Assembly (NCBI RefSeq): GCF_005405925.1
Contig: NZ_BJHV01000001.1
Location: 3,782,001 to 3,846,000 of the forward strand
Direction: 5' to 3'
DNA length: 64,000 bases
Source: Streptomyces antimycoticus
GTDB lineage: Bacteria; Actinomycetota; Actinomycetes; Streptomycetales; Streptomycetaceae
Below are positions 46,236 through 56,974 of this stretch, piece after piece. Position 1 is the stretch's first letter, and each line of letters starts with the position of its first letter. A program made the position numbers and the translations under genes. The notes beneath the pieces were generated by a model that saw nothing but the letters and a program-made list of their open reading frames with translations, searched no databases and had not been told where the DNA came from.

Positions 46236-46871
46236 TCAGTCGAAGATCGGGCCGACCGTACGGGTCCGCTTGATCTCGTAGAAGCCGGGGATCGAGGCGA
46301 CCAGCAGCGTGCCGTCCCACAGCTTGGCGGCGTCCTCGCCCTTGGGGGCGGGGGTGACCACCGGGCCGAAGAAGGCGACCTGCTCGCCGTCCGAGCCCGG
46401 GACCGCGATGACGGGGGTGCCCACGTCCTGGCCGACCATCTCGATGCCCTCCTTGTGGGAGGCGCGCAGCTCGGTGTCGTACGCGTCGGAGTCGGCGTAG
46501 TCGGCGAGCTCTGCGGGGAGACCGGCCTCTTCGAGGGCGGCCACGATCGTCTCGCGGTTCTTCTCCAGGCCCTGGTTGTGGAAGCGGGTGCCGAGAGCGG
46601 TGTAGAGCCGGCCGAGGACCTCGCTGCCGTGCTTCTGCTCGGCGGCGATGCAGACCCGGACCGGGCCCCAGGCGGTCGTCAGCAGCTCGCGGTACTCCTC
46701 GGGCAGCTCGTCCATCTTGGGCTCGTTGAGCACGGCGAGGCTCATGACGTGCCAACGCACCTCGACCGGGCGCACCTTCTCCACCTCGAGCATCCAGCGC
46801 GAGGTCATCCAGGCCCAGGGACACAGCGGGTCGAACCAGAAATCAACAGGAGTCTTGGCAGTCTCGGTCAC
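46236..46871 (-). CDS. DsbA-family thioredoxin-fold oxidoreductase (Rv2466c-like)
   Basis: 211 residues. Thioredoxin/DsbA fold with DFWFDPLCPWAWMTSRW: the active site is Cys17-Pro-Trp-Ala20, a monothiol version of the CPWC of Mycobacterium Rv2466c (mycothiol-dependent nitroreductase). Family end FFGPVVTPAPKGEDAAKLWDG. Cytosolic. GTG 46871 with GAGGAG. Divergent from pepN, the same pairing as Rv2466c-Rv2467. Confidence 0.9.
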   Translation of the reverse strand: MTETAKTPVDFWFDPLCPWAWMTSRWMLEVEKVRPVEVRWHVMSLAVLNEPKMDELPEEYRELLTTAWGPVRVCIAAEQKHGSEVLGRLYTALGTRFHNQGLEKNRETIVAALEEAGLPAELADYADSDAYDTELRASHKEGIEMVGQDVGTPVIAVPGSDGEQVAFFGPVVTPAPKGEDAAKLWDGTLLVASIPGFYEIKRTRTVGPIFD

Positions 46872-47042
46872 GGTTTCTCCTCGAGCGGGCGCGTCGTAGT
46901 CGCAAATGAATAGAGAGCTGACTACCACACCCAACGCGGGCGGGAGGGGAGCCCATTCCCCGATACCGGCTGTCGGTGCACCGTGACATGATTTCCGCTG
47001 GCCGATATCCGAGATGCGAGACATTGCCGAGGGAGCCGCGTC

Positions 47043-49688
47043 GTGCCCGGTGAGAACCTGACCCGTGACGAGGCCCGTGCGCGGGCGAAGCTGCTGGCCG
47101 TCGAGCGTTACGAGGTGGCGCTCGATCTGCGGTCCGCGGTCGGTGAGCACACTGGGTCCGGGCCGCGCACCTTCCGCTCCACGACCACGATCCGCTTCCG
47201 CTGCGCCGAGCCGGGCGCGGCGACCTTCGCCGATCTGCTGGCCCCCTCGGTGACCTCGGTGCGGCTCAACGGGCGGGAGCTGGACCCGGCGGCGGTCTTC
47301 GACGGCTCCCGGATCGCGCTGGACGGCCTCGCCGCCGAGAACGAGCTGGTGGTGGACGCGCAGTGCGCCTACAGCCGGACCGGCGAGGGCCTGCACCGCT
47401 TCGTGGACCCGGAGGACGGCGAGGTCTACCTCTACACCCAGTACGAGCCGGCCGACGCCCGCCGGGTCTTCGCCAACTTCGAACAGCCGGATCTCAAGGC
47501 CCCGTTCACCTTCTCGGTGACCGCCCCGGAGGGCTGGACGGTGCTGAGCAACGGGACGGTGGACCGGGTGGAGCCGTCCGGTGCCGGCGATGGCGCCGCG
47601 ACCAGCCACTTCGTCCCGACCCAGCCCATCTCGACATACATCACGGCCGTGCTCGCCGGTCCGTACCACCACGAGAGCGACCTCTACCGCCGCACGCTGC
47701 CGGACGGCTCGGAGCTGGAGATCCCGCTGGGCGCGCTCTGCCGCAAGGGGCTGGCCAAGCACTTCGACGCGGGCGACATCTTCACGGTCACCAAGCAGGG
47801 TCTGGACTTCTTCCACGACCACTTCGACTACCCGTACCCGTTCGGCAAGTACGACCAGGCGTTTGTGCCGGAGTACAACCTCGGCGCGATGGAGAACCCG
47901 GGCTGTGTGACCTTCCGGGAGGAGTTCGTCTTCCGCGGCAAGGTCACCCAGGCGTCCTACGAGAGCCGGGCCAACGTCATCCTGCACGAGATGGCCCATA
48001 TGTGGTTCGGCGACCTGGTGACCATGGAGTGGTGGGACGACCTGTGGCTCAAGGAGTCGTTCGCCGACTTCATGGGGGCCTTCGCCCTGGTCGGGGCGAC
48101 CCGCTTCACCGACGGCTGGATCACCTTCGCCAACCGCCGCAAGGCCTGGGCCTATCGCGCCGACCAGCTGCCGTCCACCCACCCGGTCACGGCCGACATC
48201 CGTGACCTGGAGGACGCCAAGCTCAACTTCGACGGGATCACGTACGCCAAGGGCGCGTCCGTGCTCAAGCAGCTGGTGGCCTACGCCGGGCAGGACGCCT
48301 TCCTGGAGGGCGCGCGGCGCTACTTCAAGCGGCACGCGTACGGCAACACCCGGCTGTCGGATCTGCTGTCGGTGCTCGGCGAGACCTCGGGCCGGGACAT
48401 GGCCACCTGGTCGCGCGCCTGGCTGGAGACCGCGGGGGTCAACGCGCTCACCCCGCAGGCCACCTATGACGCCGAGGGGCACATCACCGAGCTGGCGGTG
48501 GAGCAGCAGGCCGCCGAGAGCGCTGGTTCCGATGATGCGGCTCCGCCGCGTGGGACACTGCGGCCGCACCGCGTGGCCGTGGGGCTGTACCGCAAGGAGG
48601 CCCCGGCCGGTGAGCGCCCCGGGGCGCTGGTGCGCTACGCCCGCGCCGAGGTGGACGTCGACGGCCCCCGTACGGTCATCCCCGAGCTGACCGGCGCCTC
48701 GCGGCCCGATCTGATCCTGGTCAACGACGACGACCTCACCTACTGCAAGATCCGCTTCGACGAGGGGTCGCTGGACACCCTGCGCCAGCACTTGGGCGAG
48801 CTGACCGACCCCCTCGCCCGCGCGCTGAGCTGGTCCGCGCTGTGGAACCTCACCCGTGACGCGCTGCTGCCCGCCCGCGACTATCTGGAGCTGGTGCGGC
48901 GGTTCGCCGGGGCCGAGAGCGACATCGGCGTGCTGCAGATGGTCCAGGCGTGGGCACTGTCCGCCCTGCACCACTACTCGGCGCCGGACGCGCGCGAGGC
49001 GGCCGGCGCCCAGCTGGCCGAGGTCGCGCTGAGCGAGCTGCGGCTGGCCGAGCCGGGCAGCGGGCATCAGCTGGCCTGGGCGCGGTTCTTCGCCCAGGTC
49101 GCCGTCGCCGACTCCGAGCTGCGGATGCTGAGCGGGCTGCTGGATGGCACGGCCCGGATCGACGGGCTGGATGTGGACCAGGAGCTGCGCTGGACGTTCC
49201 TGGCCGCGCTGGCCTCGAGCGGCCAGGCCGACGAGGCGCTGATCACCGCCGAGCTGGCGCGCGACGACACCGCCTCCGGCAAGCGCCACCAGGTGCGGTG
49301 TCTGGCCGCCCGGCCCTCCGCCGCGGTCAAGGCCGAGGCATGGGACGCGGTGGTGGAGTCCGACCGCCTCTCCAACGCCCTGGTGGAGGCCACCATCTCC
49401 GGTTTCGACCAGCCGGGCCAGCGGGATCTGCTGGCGCCGTACACACCGCGCTACTTCGAGGTGATCGAGCGGATCTGGCAGGAGCGGTCGATCGAGATCG
49501 GGATGGCGATCGTGCGCGGGCTGTTCCCGGCCGCCCAGGGCGACGCCCGCGCCCTGGAGGCGGCCGACACCTGGCTGGACGGCCACCCGGACGCGGCGCC
49601 CGCGCTGCGCCGGCTGGTCCTGGAGGCGCGCGACGACCTCGCCCGCGCCCTGCGCGGGCAGGAATGCGACGAGCGGGCGGCCGTCTGA
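47043..49688 (+). CDS. pepN: Aminopeptidase N (M1 family), paralogue 1
   Basis: 881 residues, zinc metallopeptidase removing N-terminal residues in the cytosol. Exopeptidase motif GAMEN (281-285), zinc site HEMAH...E (315-319, 338), C-terminal helical ERAP1-like domain complete. Start GTG 47043 (MPGENLTRDEARARA) after GGGAG. Closely related to the second copy at 54328. Contains an extra acidic insert in the C-half (AESAGSDDAAPPRG). Confidence 0.95.
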   Translation: MPGENLTRDEARARAKLLAVERYEVALDLRSAVGEHTGSGPRTFRSTTTIRFRCAEPGAATFADLLAPSVTSVRLNGRELDPAAVFDGSRIALDGLAAENELVVDAQCAYSRTGEGLHRFVDPEDGEVYLYTQYEPADARRVFANFEQPDLKAPFTFSVTAPEGWTVLSNGTVDRVEPSGAGDGAATSHFVPTQPISTYITAVLAGPYHHESDLYRRTLPDGSELEIPLGALCRKGLAKHFDAGDIFTVTKQGLDFFHDHFDYPYPFGKYDQAFVPEYNLGAMENPGCVTFREEFVFRGKVTQASYESRANVILHEMAHMWFGDLVTMEWWDDLWLKESFADFMGAFALVGATRFTDGWITFANRRKAWAYRADQLPSTHPVTADIRDLEDAKLNFDGITYAKGASVLKQLVAYAGQDAFLEGARRYFKRHAYGNTRLSDLLSVLGETSGRDMATWSRAWLETAGVNALTPQATYDAEGHITELAVEQQAAESAGSDDAAPPRGTLRPHRVAVGLYRKEAPAGERPGALVRYARAEVDVDGPRTVIPELTGASRPDLILVNDDDLTYCKIRFDEGSLDTLRQHLGELTDPLARALSWSALWNLTRDALLPARDYLELVRRFAGAESDIGVLQMVQAWALSALHHYSAPDAREAAGAQLAEVALSELRLAEPGSGHQLAWARFFAQVAVADSELRMLSGLLDGTARIDGLDVDQELRWTFLAALASSGQADEALITAELARDDTASGKRHQVRCLAARPSAAVKAEAWDAVVESDRLSNALVEATISGFDQPGQRDLLAPYTPRYFEVIERIWQERSIEIGMAIVRGLFPAAQGDARALEAADTWLDGHPDAAPALRRLVLEARDDLARALRGQECDERAAV

Positions 49689-49956
49689 GGCATACGCCGC
49701 CCCCGGACGCCCGGCGGCGCCCCCGGCTATCACCGGTGGCGCCGCCGGGCAAGCACCGCGCGGGCATCGGGGCGCGACCCCGCACGGGGGCCTCGCGACC
49801 GGGCTGTGCGGCCGGATGGCGGGGCGTGGCCGGGCGCCGGGGCGGGGAGCCCTTTCGGCATTCGAACTACCGTACTTTAGTGCGGGGTTGTCCGCTTTTG
49901 TCGACGACTCTGTAACAGGGGTTAGCCGGTGCGGCGGGCGCGGGAATGGCGAGGGC

Positions 49957-50982
49957 ATGAGCCACAACACGCCGCTGTCCCCCCGCCCCCTCCACCACCT
50001 CTCGGACGTTCAGCGCCGGGTGTTGACGACCCGTCAGCTTCGCGAGCACGGTGTGACCGCGTCCGTCGCCGCGGAGCGCAGCCGGGCCGGCGGGCCCTGG
50101 CAGCAGATCCTGCCGGGCGTCCATCTGCTCCACCCCGGCCCGGCGACCAGCGAGGAGCGGCTGCTGGCCGCGCTGCTGTACACCGCGAGCCGCGGCCAGG
50201 GCGCCGACGGCTCGGCGCCGGGCGGCGGCGAGCCGCACGGCGAGGCGATGATCACCGGGCTTGCCGCGCTCGCCCTGCACCACTTCTCCTCCGCTCCCCC
50301 GCTGGCCTCCCTCGACCGGATCGACGTCCTGGTGCCGCGCACCCGGCGGCTGCGGGCCACCGGCTTCGTCCGCTTCGTGCGGGCCGGCACCCTGCCCGCC
50401 CCCCAGTACGTCGCGGGGGTGCCCACCGCCCCGGTGGCCCGCGCCCTCGCCGACGCGGTCGCCCGGCTCACCGACGCCGTCCTGGTCCGCAGACTGCTCA
50501 CCGAGTCCGTGCGCCACGGCCACTGCGAGGCCACGGCCGTCGTCGCGGAGCTGAGCTCGGCCCGGCTGCTGTCCCGGCCGCATGTCGTGGACGCCGTGGA
50601 CGCGCTGCTCGCCGAGGGCCGGGCGATCGCCGAGGGGCGGCTGTACGACATGATCCGCGGCAACCACCTGCCCGAGCCGCTGTGGAATGTGGAGCTGCGG
50701 CTGCCCGGCGGGCCCGCCCTCGGCGGGGTGGACGCCTACTGGCGTGAGCAGGCGGTGGCGGTGGAGATCGACACCCGGGCGCCGCGCCAGGACGAGGAGG
50801 TCTGGCGCGGCGGTTTCGGCCGCAAGCGCGAACACCTGGAGCGGCTCGGGATCACGGTGGTGCGCGTCACCCCGAAGAAGCTCCGGGAGACCCCGGAGGA
50901 GCAGGCCGCGGTGGTCCGTACCGCCCTGATCGCGGCGGCCGACCGCGACCCGGCCTCCTATGTCGTGGTCCTGCCGCGCTGA
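49957..50982 (+). CDS. AbiEi/DUF559-type protein (HTH-like N-terminus, endonuclease-like C-terminus)
   Basis: 341 residues. N-terminal segment LSDVQRRVLTTRQLREHGVTASVAAERSRAGGPWQQILPGVHLL resembles AbiEi-type antitoxin DNA-binding domains. The C-terminal region GGVDAYWREQAVAVEIDTRA followed by REHLERLGITVVRVTPKKL matches the Vsr/DUF559 restriction-endonuclease-like core (D...ExD). Such proteins are widespread in actinobacteria with unproven function. ATG 49957 with GAGGG. No partner toxin next to it. Confidence 0.75.
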   Translation: MSHNTPLSPRPLHHLSDVQRRVLTTRQLREHGVTASVAAERSRAGGPWQQILPGVHLLHPGPATSEERLLAALLYTASRGQGADGSAPGGGEPHGEAMITGLAALALHHFSSAPPLASLDRIDVLVPRTRRLRATGFVRFVRAGTLPAPQYVAGVPTAPVARALADAVARLTDAVLVRRLLTESVRHGHCEATAVVAELSSARLLSRPHVVDAVDALLAEGRAIAEGRLYDMIRGNHLPEPLWNVELRLPGGPALGGVDAYWREQAVAVEIDTRAPRQDEEVWRGGFGRKREHLERLGITVVRVTPKKLRETPEEQAAVVRTALIAAADRDPASYVVVLPR

Positions 50983-51025
50983 CCCGCCCGATGCCCCGGC
51001 GCGGAGGCGGGGCATCGGGCGGGTC
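50981..51025. terminator. 17-bp perfect stem-loop between convergent genes
   Basis: GACCCGCCCGATGCCCC (50981-50997) pairs perfectly with 51009-51025, 11-nt loop. It overlaps the stop codon of the DUF559 gene. GC-rich with no U run. Confidence 0.75.
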
Positions 51026-51088
51026 ACACCCGGTGCGGGCGGGTCAGGATCAAGATCAGGCTCAGGACCAGGGATCCGGGCACAGGGG

Positions 51089-52822
51089 TCAGGGCTTGCG
51101 CAGCAGCAGCTCGGTGTTGCGGTCCGTCGCGTCACCGGCCAGCTTCTGGCTGGCGCCGGGCGCGTTGAAGGACAGCTCGCGGTAGAGCGCCGCGAGCCCG
51201 GTCTGGGACAGGTCCGAGAAGTCCGTGCGGTGCGGCGCGGCCGACTCGATGAGCGTGGTGAACAGGGAGATCGTGCCGTCGTGGTTGTCCACGACCTCGA
51301 AGACCCGGGCCAGCTGGGGGAAGTCCACATGCGAGGCGGTGGTGATCTCCCAGAAGGTGCCACGCGGGGTGATCTCGTTCTGGTGGCTGTGGCCGTTGAT
51401 CCAGGCCAGCACCTTGGGGTGGCGCTGGAACAGGGCGACGACCTCGTCCCCGCCGTGGCGGGCCTCGCCCGGCCGGCCCGGGTCCCGGTTCATGTTGTCC
51501 AGGGTCCGGCTGTAGTGGTGGCTGAAGACGATGACGTAGTCGTCCTTGTGGGCCTTCAGGGTCCGCTCCAGCCAGCGCAGTTGGGCGGTGCCGAGCGACC
51601 CGGTGTAGTGGCCGCCCGGGTCGGTGGTGTCCAGGCTGATGCCGATCACGTTCTCGGAGACGCGGAACGAGTAGTAGAGGGTGCCCTGCTCGAGGTTGTC
51701 CTTGGTGTAGCCGTGGCCGACCGGGCCGGGGCCGGTGGCGGCCGGGTCCAGGTGCGCGGCCAGGTACTCGGTCTGGGTGAAGGGCGCGCGGCGCTCGTCG
51801 GGGGTGACCGTGCGCATGTCCTTGGCGTGCGCGTCCAGCAGCGCCCTCATCTGGACGCCCTTGGGGTCGTCCCCGACGCGCGTGCCCTTGAACAGCCGCT
51901 CGGCGTCATCGGCCGGGATGATCTCCAGCTTGCGCTTCCCGGTGGCGAAGTCCGCGTAGAAGTTGTGGCCCAGGGAGTAGACACCGCCCGCCAGATCGTC
52001 GTGGTTGCCGATGGTGGAGTACCACGGCAGCCGCAGCCCGGGGCTGTTGACGGTGCGCAGCGCGGCCTTGAGGAAGCCGTCGATGCGCGGGAAGCCGAGC
52101 TTCTTGTCGGCGTCGCGCAGCGCGTCCTCGGGGTGCCAGAACTCCTTGAGCCCGCTGTTCTGGACACCCTCGTAGTGGCGCGGATCGCCGGTGTTGGGGG
52201 TGATCCGGCCGCCGTTCATCGCGGCCAGGAACCAGTCCAGCTCGATCTTGGCGTTGTTGTCGGTGTTGTCGCCGGTGGTCATGACGAACGACAGCGGCGC
52301 CCCGGTGGCGGGTCCGCCGCGCAGCCCGTTGATCCGCTCGATGAGCGAGGCGACCCCGGCGATGGTCAGCGCCTCGTGCGGCCGCCACGCCCCGGCGCGC
52401 CCGCTGCGCAGGAACTCGTAGCGCATCGGGTGCTGGACGTCGGTCAGGTGCAGGTCCGTGAGCTGGACGAACGAGGCGAGCGCGGTGCGCCGGTCCTCGC
52501 GGCCGCCCTTGGCGCCGGTGATCTCGGTGCGGACCTCACGGGTCCAGGCGGGGCCGCCGGCCAGCCGCCGGTAGCCGGTGGCGCCCCGCGCGGCGGAGAA
52601 CGTCTCCAGCGTCGTACCGGCCGTCGAGGGCGCCGCCGGGGCCTGCACCACCCGGCGGCCCGCGACGCGCGCGGTGGCGGGCTGCATGGCGTCGGCCGAA
52701 CCGCTGCCGGGCCCGAAGGCGAGCCCCAGACCGGCCGTGGCACCGGTGGCGGCGGTTGCGGCGAGGAAGGTACGCCGGTCGAGGTGAGCGACGGCAGCGG
52801 CGGCGGACCGTATGCGGGACAT
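51089..52822 (-). CDS. Tat-exported metallophosphoesterase (TIGR03767 type)
   Basis: 577 residues. The N-terminus HLDRRTFLAATAATGATAGLG is a twin-arginine signal. Calcineurin-like metal motifs: FVQLTDLHLTD, TTGDNTDNNA, IGNHDD, FSHHYS and NGHSHQNE. Likely a secreted phosphohydrolase or nucleotidase. ATG 52822 after GGGGAG. A PhoP-type direct repeat ~85-105 nt upstream suggests phosphate-starvation control. Confidence 0.9.
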   Translation of the reverse strand: MSRIRSAAAAVAHLDRRTFLAATAATGATAGLGLAFGPGSGSADAMQPATARVAGRRVVQAPAAPSTAGTTLETFSAARGATGYRRLAGGPAWTREVRTEITGAKGGREDRRTALASFVQLTDLHLTDVQHPMRYEFLRSGRAGAWRPHEALTIAGVASLIERINGLRGGPATGAPLSFVMTTGDNTDNNAKIELDWFLAAMNGGRITPNTGDPRHYEGVQNSGLKEFWHPEDALRDADKKLGFPRIDGFLKAALRTVNSPGLRLPWYSTIGNHDDLAGGVYSLGHNFYADFATGKRKLEIIPADDAERLFKGTRVGDDPKGVQMRALLDAHAKDMRTVTPDERRAPFTQTEYLAAHLDPAATGPGPVGHGYTKDNLEQGTLYYSFRVSENVIGISLDTTDPGGHYTGSLGTAQLRWLERTLKAHKDDYVIVFSHHYSRTLDNMNRDPGRPGEARHGGDEVVALFQRHPKVLAWINGHSHQNEITPRGTFWEITTASHVDFPQLARVFEVVDNHDGTISLFTTLIESAAPHRTDFSDLSQTGLAALYRELSFNAPGASQKLAGDATDRNTELLLRKP

Positions 52823-54163
<1,341 letters not shown>

Positions 54164-54180
54164 CGCCCACGCCTCGTCCG

Positions 54181-54210
54181 AGGGGGAGCGGCCGACCGGC
54201 CGCTCCCCCT
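54181..54210 (+). terminator. Terminator of asd
   Basis: 13-bp perfect stem AGGGGGAGCGGCC/GGCCGCTCCCCCT with GACC loop, 17 nt after the stop. Confidence 0.8.
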
Positions 54211-54327
54211 CGGTGTTCCTCCCGTTCAGTCGCCCTTCGGCCTACCGACGCCGACCCGCCGACGTGCGAGGATGGCCATCCGCCTGACGCATGGCGTACC
54301 GCACATGACGAACGGGAGTTAGCCGAC

Positions 54328-56898
54328 GTGCCTGGCACCAACCTCACAAGGGAGGAAGCGCAGCAGCGGGCGCGCCTCCTCACGGTGGACGCGTACGAGA
54401 TCGAACTGGACCTGAGCGGCGCCCAGGAGGGCGGTACCTACCGTTCCGTGACCACGGTGCGCTTCGACGCCGCCGAGTCGGGCGCGGAGTCGTTCATCGA
54501 CCTCGTGGCGCCCACGGTGCACGACGTGGTGCTCAACGGCGACGCGCTCGACCCGAACGAGGTCTTCAAGGACTCGCGGATCGCGCTGCCGGGGCTGCTG
54601 GCCGGGCGCAATGAGCTGCGGGTGGTCGCGGACTGCGCGTACACCAACACCGGTGAGGGGCTGCATCGCTTTGTCGACCCGGTCGACCAGCAGGCGTACC
54701 TCTACACCCAGTTCGAGGTGCCCGACGCCCGCCGGGTGTACGCCAGCTTCGAGCAGCCCGATCTGAAGGGCACGTTCCAGTTCACCGTGACGGCGCCCGA
54801 GGGCTGGACGGTGATCTCGAACTCACCGGCGCCGGAGCCGAAGGACAACGTCTGGCGGTTCGAGCCGACCCCGCGCCTGTCGACGTATGTCACCGCGCTG
54901 ATCGCGGGCCCGTACCACAGTGTGCACAGCTCCTATGAGAAGGACGGCCGCTCGGTGCCGCTGGGCATCTACTGCCGTCCCTCGCTCGCGGAGTACCTCG
55001 ACTCGGACGCCATCTTCGAGGTGACGCGGCAGGGCTTCGAGTGGTTCGAGGAGAAGTTCGACTACGCGTACCCGTTCGCCAAGTACGACCAGCTCTTCGT
55101 GCCGGAGTTCAACGCGGGCGCGATGGAGAACGCGGGCGCGGTGACCATCCGCGACCAGTACGTCTTCCGCTCCAAGGTCACCGACGCGGCGTACGAGGCG
55201 CGGGCCGAGACCATCCTCCACGAGCTGGCCCATATGTGGTTCGGCGATCTCGTCACCATGGAGTGGTGGAACGACCTGTGGCTGAACGAGTCGTTCGCCA
55301 CCTACACCTCGATCGCCTGCCAGGCCCATGCGCCGGGCAGCAGGTGGCCGCGGTCCTGGACCTCCTTCGCCAACTCCATGAAGACGTGGGCCTACCGGCA
55401 GGACCAGCTGCCGTCCACCCACCCGATCATGGCCGAGATCAACGACCTGGACGACGTCCTGGTCAACTTCGACGGGATCACGTACGCCAAGGGCGCCTCG
55501 GTGCTCAAGCAACTGGTCTCGTACGTCGGGATGGACGAGTTCTTCAGCGGCGTCCAGGCGTACTTCAAGCGCCACGCCTACCAGAACACCCGGCTGTCGG
55601 ATCTGCTCGGCGCGCTGGAGGAGACCAGCGGGCGCGATCTGAAGACCTGGTCGAAGAAGTGGCTGGAGACGGCGGGCATCAATGTGCTGCGGCCGGAGAT
55701 CGAGACGGACGCGAACGGCACCGTGACCTCCTTCGCGGTGCGGCAGGAGGCCCCCGCGCTGCCGCCGGGCGCCAAGGGCGAGCCCACCCTGCGGCCGCAC
55801 CGCATCGCCATCGGGCTCTACAACCTGAACGCGACCGGCAAGCTGATCCGCTCCGAGCGCATCGAGCTGGACGTGGACGGTGAGCTGACCCAGGTGGAGC
55901 AGCTGATCGGCGCGAAGCGCTCCGCGGTGATCCTGCTCAACGACGACGACCTCACCTACGCGAAGGTGCGGCTGGACCCGGACTCGCTGGCCGTCGTCAC
56001 CGAGCACCTCGGCGACTTCGCGGAGTCCCTGCCGCGCGCGCTGTGCTGGGCCTCGGCCTGGGACATGGTCCGCGACGGCGAGCTGGCCACCCGCGACTAC
56101 CTGGCGCTGGTGCTCTCGGGCATCGCCAAGGAGTCCGACATCGGCGTCGTCCAGTCGCTGCACCGCCAGGTGAAGCTGGCCCTGGACCTGTACGCGGCGC
56201 CGGCCTGGCGCGAGACGGGCCTGGCCAAGTGGACCGAGGCCACGCTCGACCATCTGCGGGCGGCGGCGCCGGGCAGCGACCACCAGCTCGCCTGGGCGCG
56301 GGCCTTCACCGCGACCGCCCGTACGGACGCGCAGCTCGACCTGGTCGCCGGGCTGCTCGAGGGCACCGAGACGATCGAGGGCCTGGCCATCGACACCGAG
56401 CTGCGCTGGGCGCTGCTGGAGCGGCTCGCCGCCACGGGGCGGGCGGACGAGGCCGCCATCGCGGCGGAGCTGGAGCGCGACAAGACCTCGGCGGGCGAGC
56501 GCCACGCCGCGACGGCGCGGGCCGCGCGGCCGACGCCGCAGGCCAAGGCGGAGGCGTGGGCGTCGGTCGTGGAGAGCGACAAGCTCCCCAACGCGGTGCA
56601 GGAGGCGGTGATCGGCGGCTTCGTCCAGACCGATCAGCGGGACCTGCTGGCGCCGTACACGGAGAAGTACTTCGCGGTGGCGAAGGACACGTGGAACAGC
56701 CGCAGCCATGAGATGGCGCAGCAGATCGTGGTGGGGCTCTACCCGGCGCTGCAGGTCTCCCAGGAGACCCTGGACGCGACCGACGCGTGGCTCGCGTCGG
56801 CCGAGCCCACGGCGGCGCTGAGGCGTCTGATGACGGAGTCCCGCGCGGGTATCGAACGCGCCATCCGGGCCCAGACCGCGGACGCCAACGCGGGCTGA
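54328..56898 (+). CDS. pepN: Aminopeptidase N (M1 family), paralogue 2
   Basis: 856 residues. GAMEN (264-268), HELAH...E (298-302, 321), complete C-terminal domain. Start GTG 54328 (MPGTNLTREEAQQRARLL) after GGGAG. Homologous to the copy at 47043 across the full length but with a shorter N-half loop. From memory, this is the copy nearest SCO2643. Confidence 0.95.
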   Translation: MPGTNLTREEAQQRARLLTVDAYEIELDLSGAQEGGTYRSVTTVRFDAAESGAESFIDLVAPTVHDVVLNGDALDPNEVFKDSRIALPGLLAGRNELRVVADCAYTNTGEGLHRFVDPVDQQAYLYTQFEVPDARRVYASFEQPDLKGTFQFTVTAPEGWTVISNSPAPEPKDNVWRFEPTPRLSTYVTALIAGPYHSVHSSYEKDGRSVPLGIYCRPSLAEYLDSDAIFEVTRQGFEWFEEKFDYAYPFAKYDQLFVPEFNAGAMENAGAVTIRDQYVFRSKVTDAAYEARAETILHELAHMWFGDLVTMEWWNDLWLNESFATYTSIACQAHAPGSRWPRSWTSFANSMKTWAYRQDQLPSTHPIMAEINDLDDVLVNFDGITYAKGASVLKQLVSYVGMDEFFSGVQAYFKRHAYQNTRLSDLLGALEETSGRDLKTWSKKWLETAGINVLRPEIETDANGTVTSFAVRQEAPALPPGAKGEPTLRPHRIAIGLYNLNATGKLIRSERIELDVDGELTQVEQLIGAKRSAVILLNDDDLTYAKVRLDPDSLAVVTEHLGDFAESLPRALCWASAWDMVRDGELATRDYLALVLSGIAKESDIGVVQSLHRQVKLALDLYAAPAWRETGLAKWTEATLDHLRAAAPGSDHQLAWARAFTATARTDAQLDLVAGLLEGTETIEGLAIDTELRWALLERLAATGRADEAAIAAELERDKTSAGERHAATARAARPTPQAKAEAWASVVESDKLPNAVQEAVIGGFVQTDQRDLLAPYTEKYFAVAKDTWNSRSHEMAQQIVVGLYPALQVSQETLDATDAWLASAEPTAALRRLMTESRAGIERAIRAQTADANAG

Positions 56899-56907
56899 CC
56901 GGGTTAC

Positions 56908-56942
56908 GGCGCCGTGCGGGGCCCAGCGCCCCGCACGGCGCC
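56908..56942. terminator. Stem-loop between pepN and the Sel1/TPR gene
   Basis: 15-bp perfect stem GGCGCCGTGCGGGGC/GCCCCGCACGGCGCC with a 5-nt loop, in a 76-nt convergent gap. Confidence 0.75.
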
Positions 56943-56974
56943 GCACAGCTGTTGGGCATGCGCCCACAAACCGG

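Noticed and set aside
46236..49970. Very long minus-strand ORF (1244 codons) across pepN
   Set aside because: Only the first ~212 codons from 46871 encode a real protein (DsbA-like). The rest is the antisense of pepN, open because of GC-rich codon usage, with Arg/Gly/His-rich nonsense composition.
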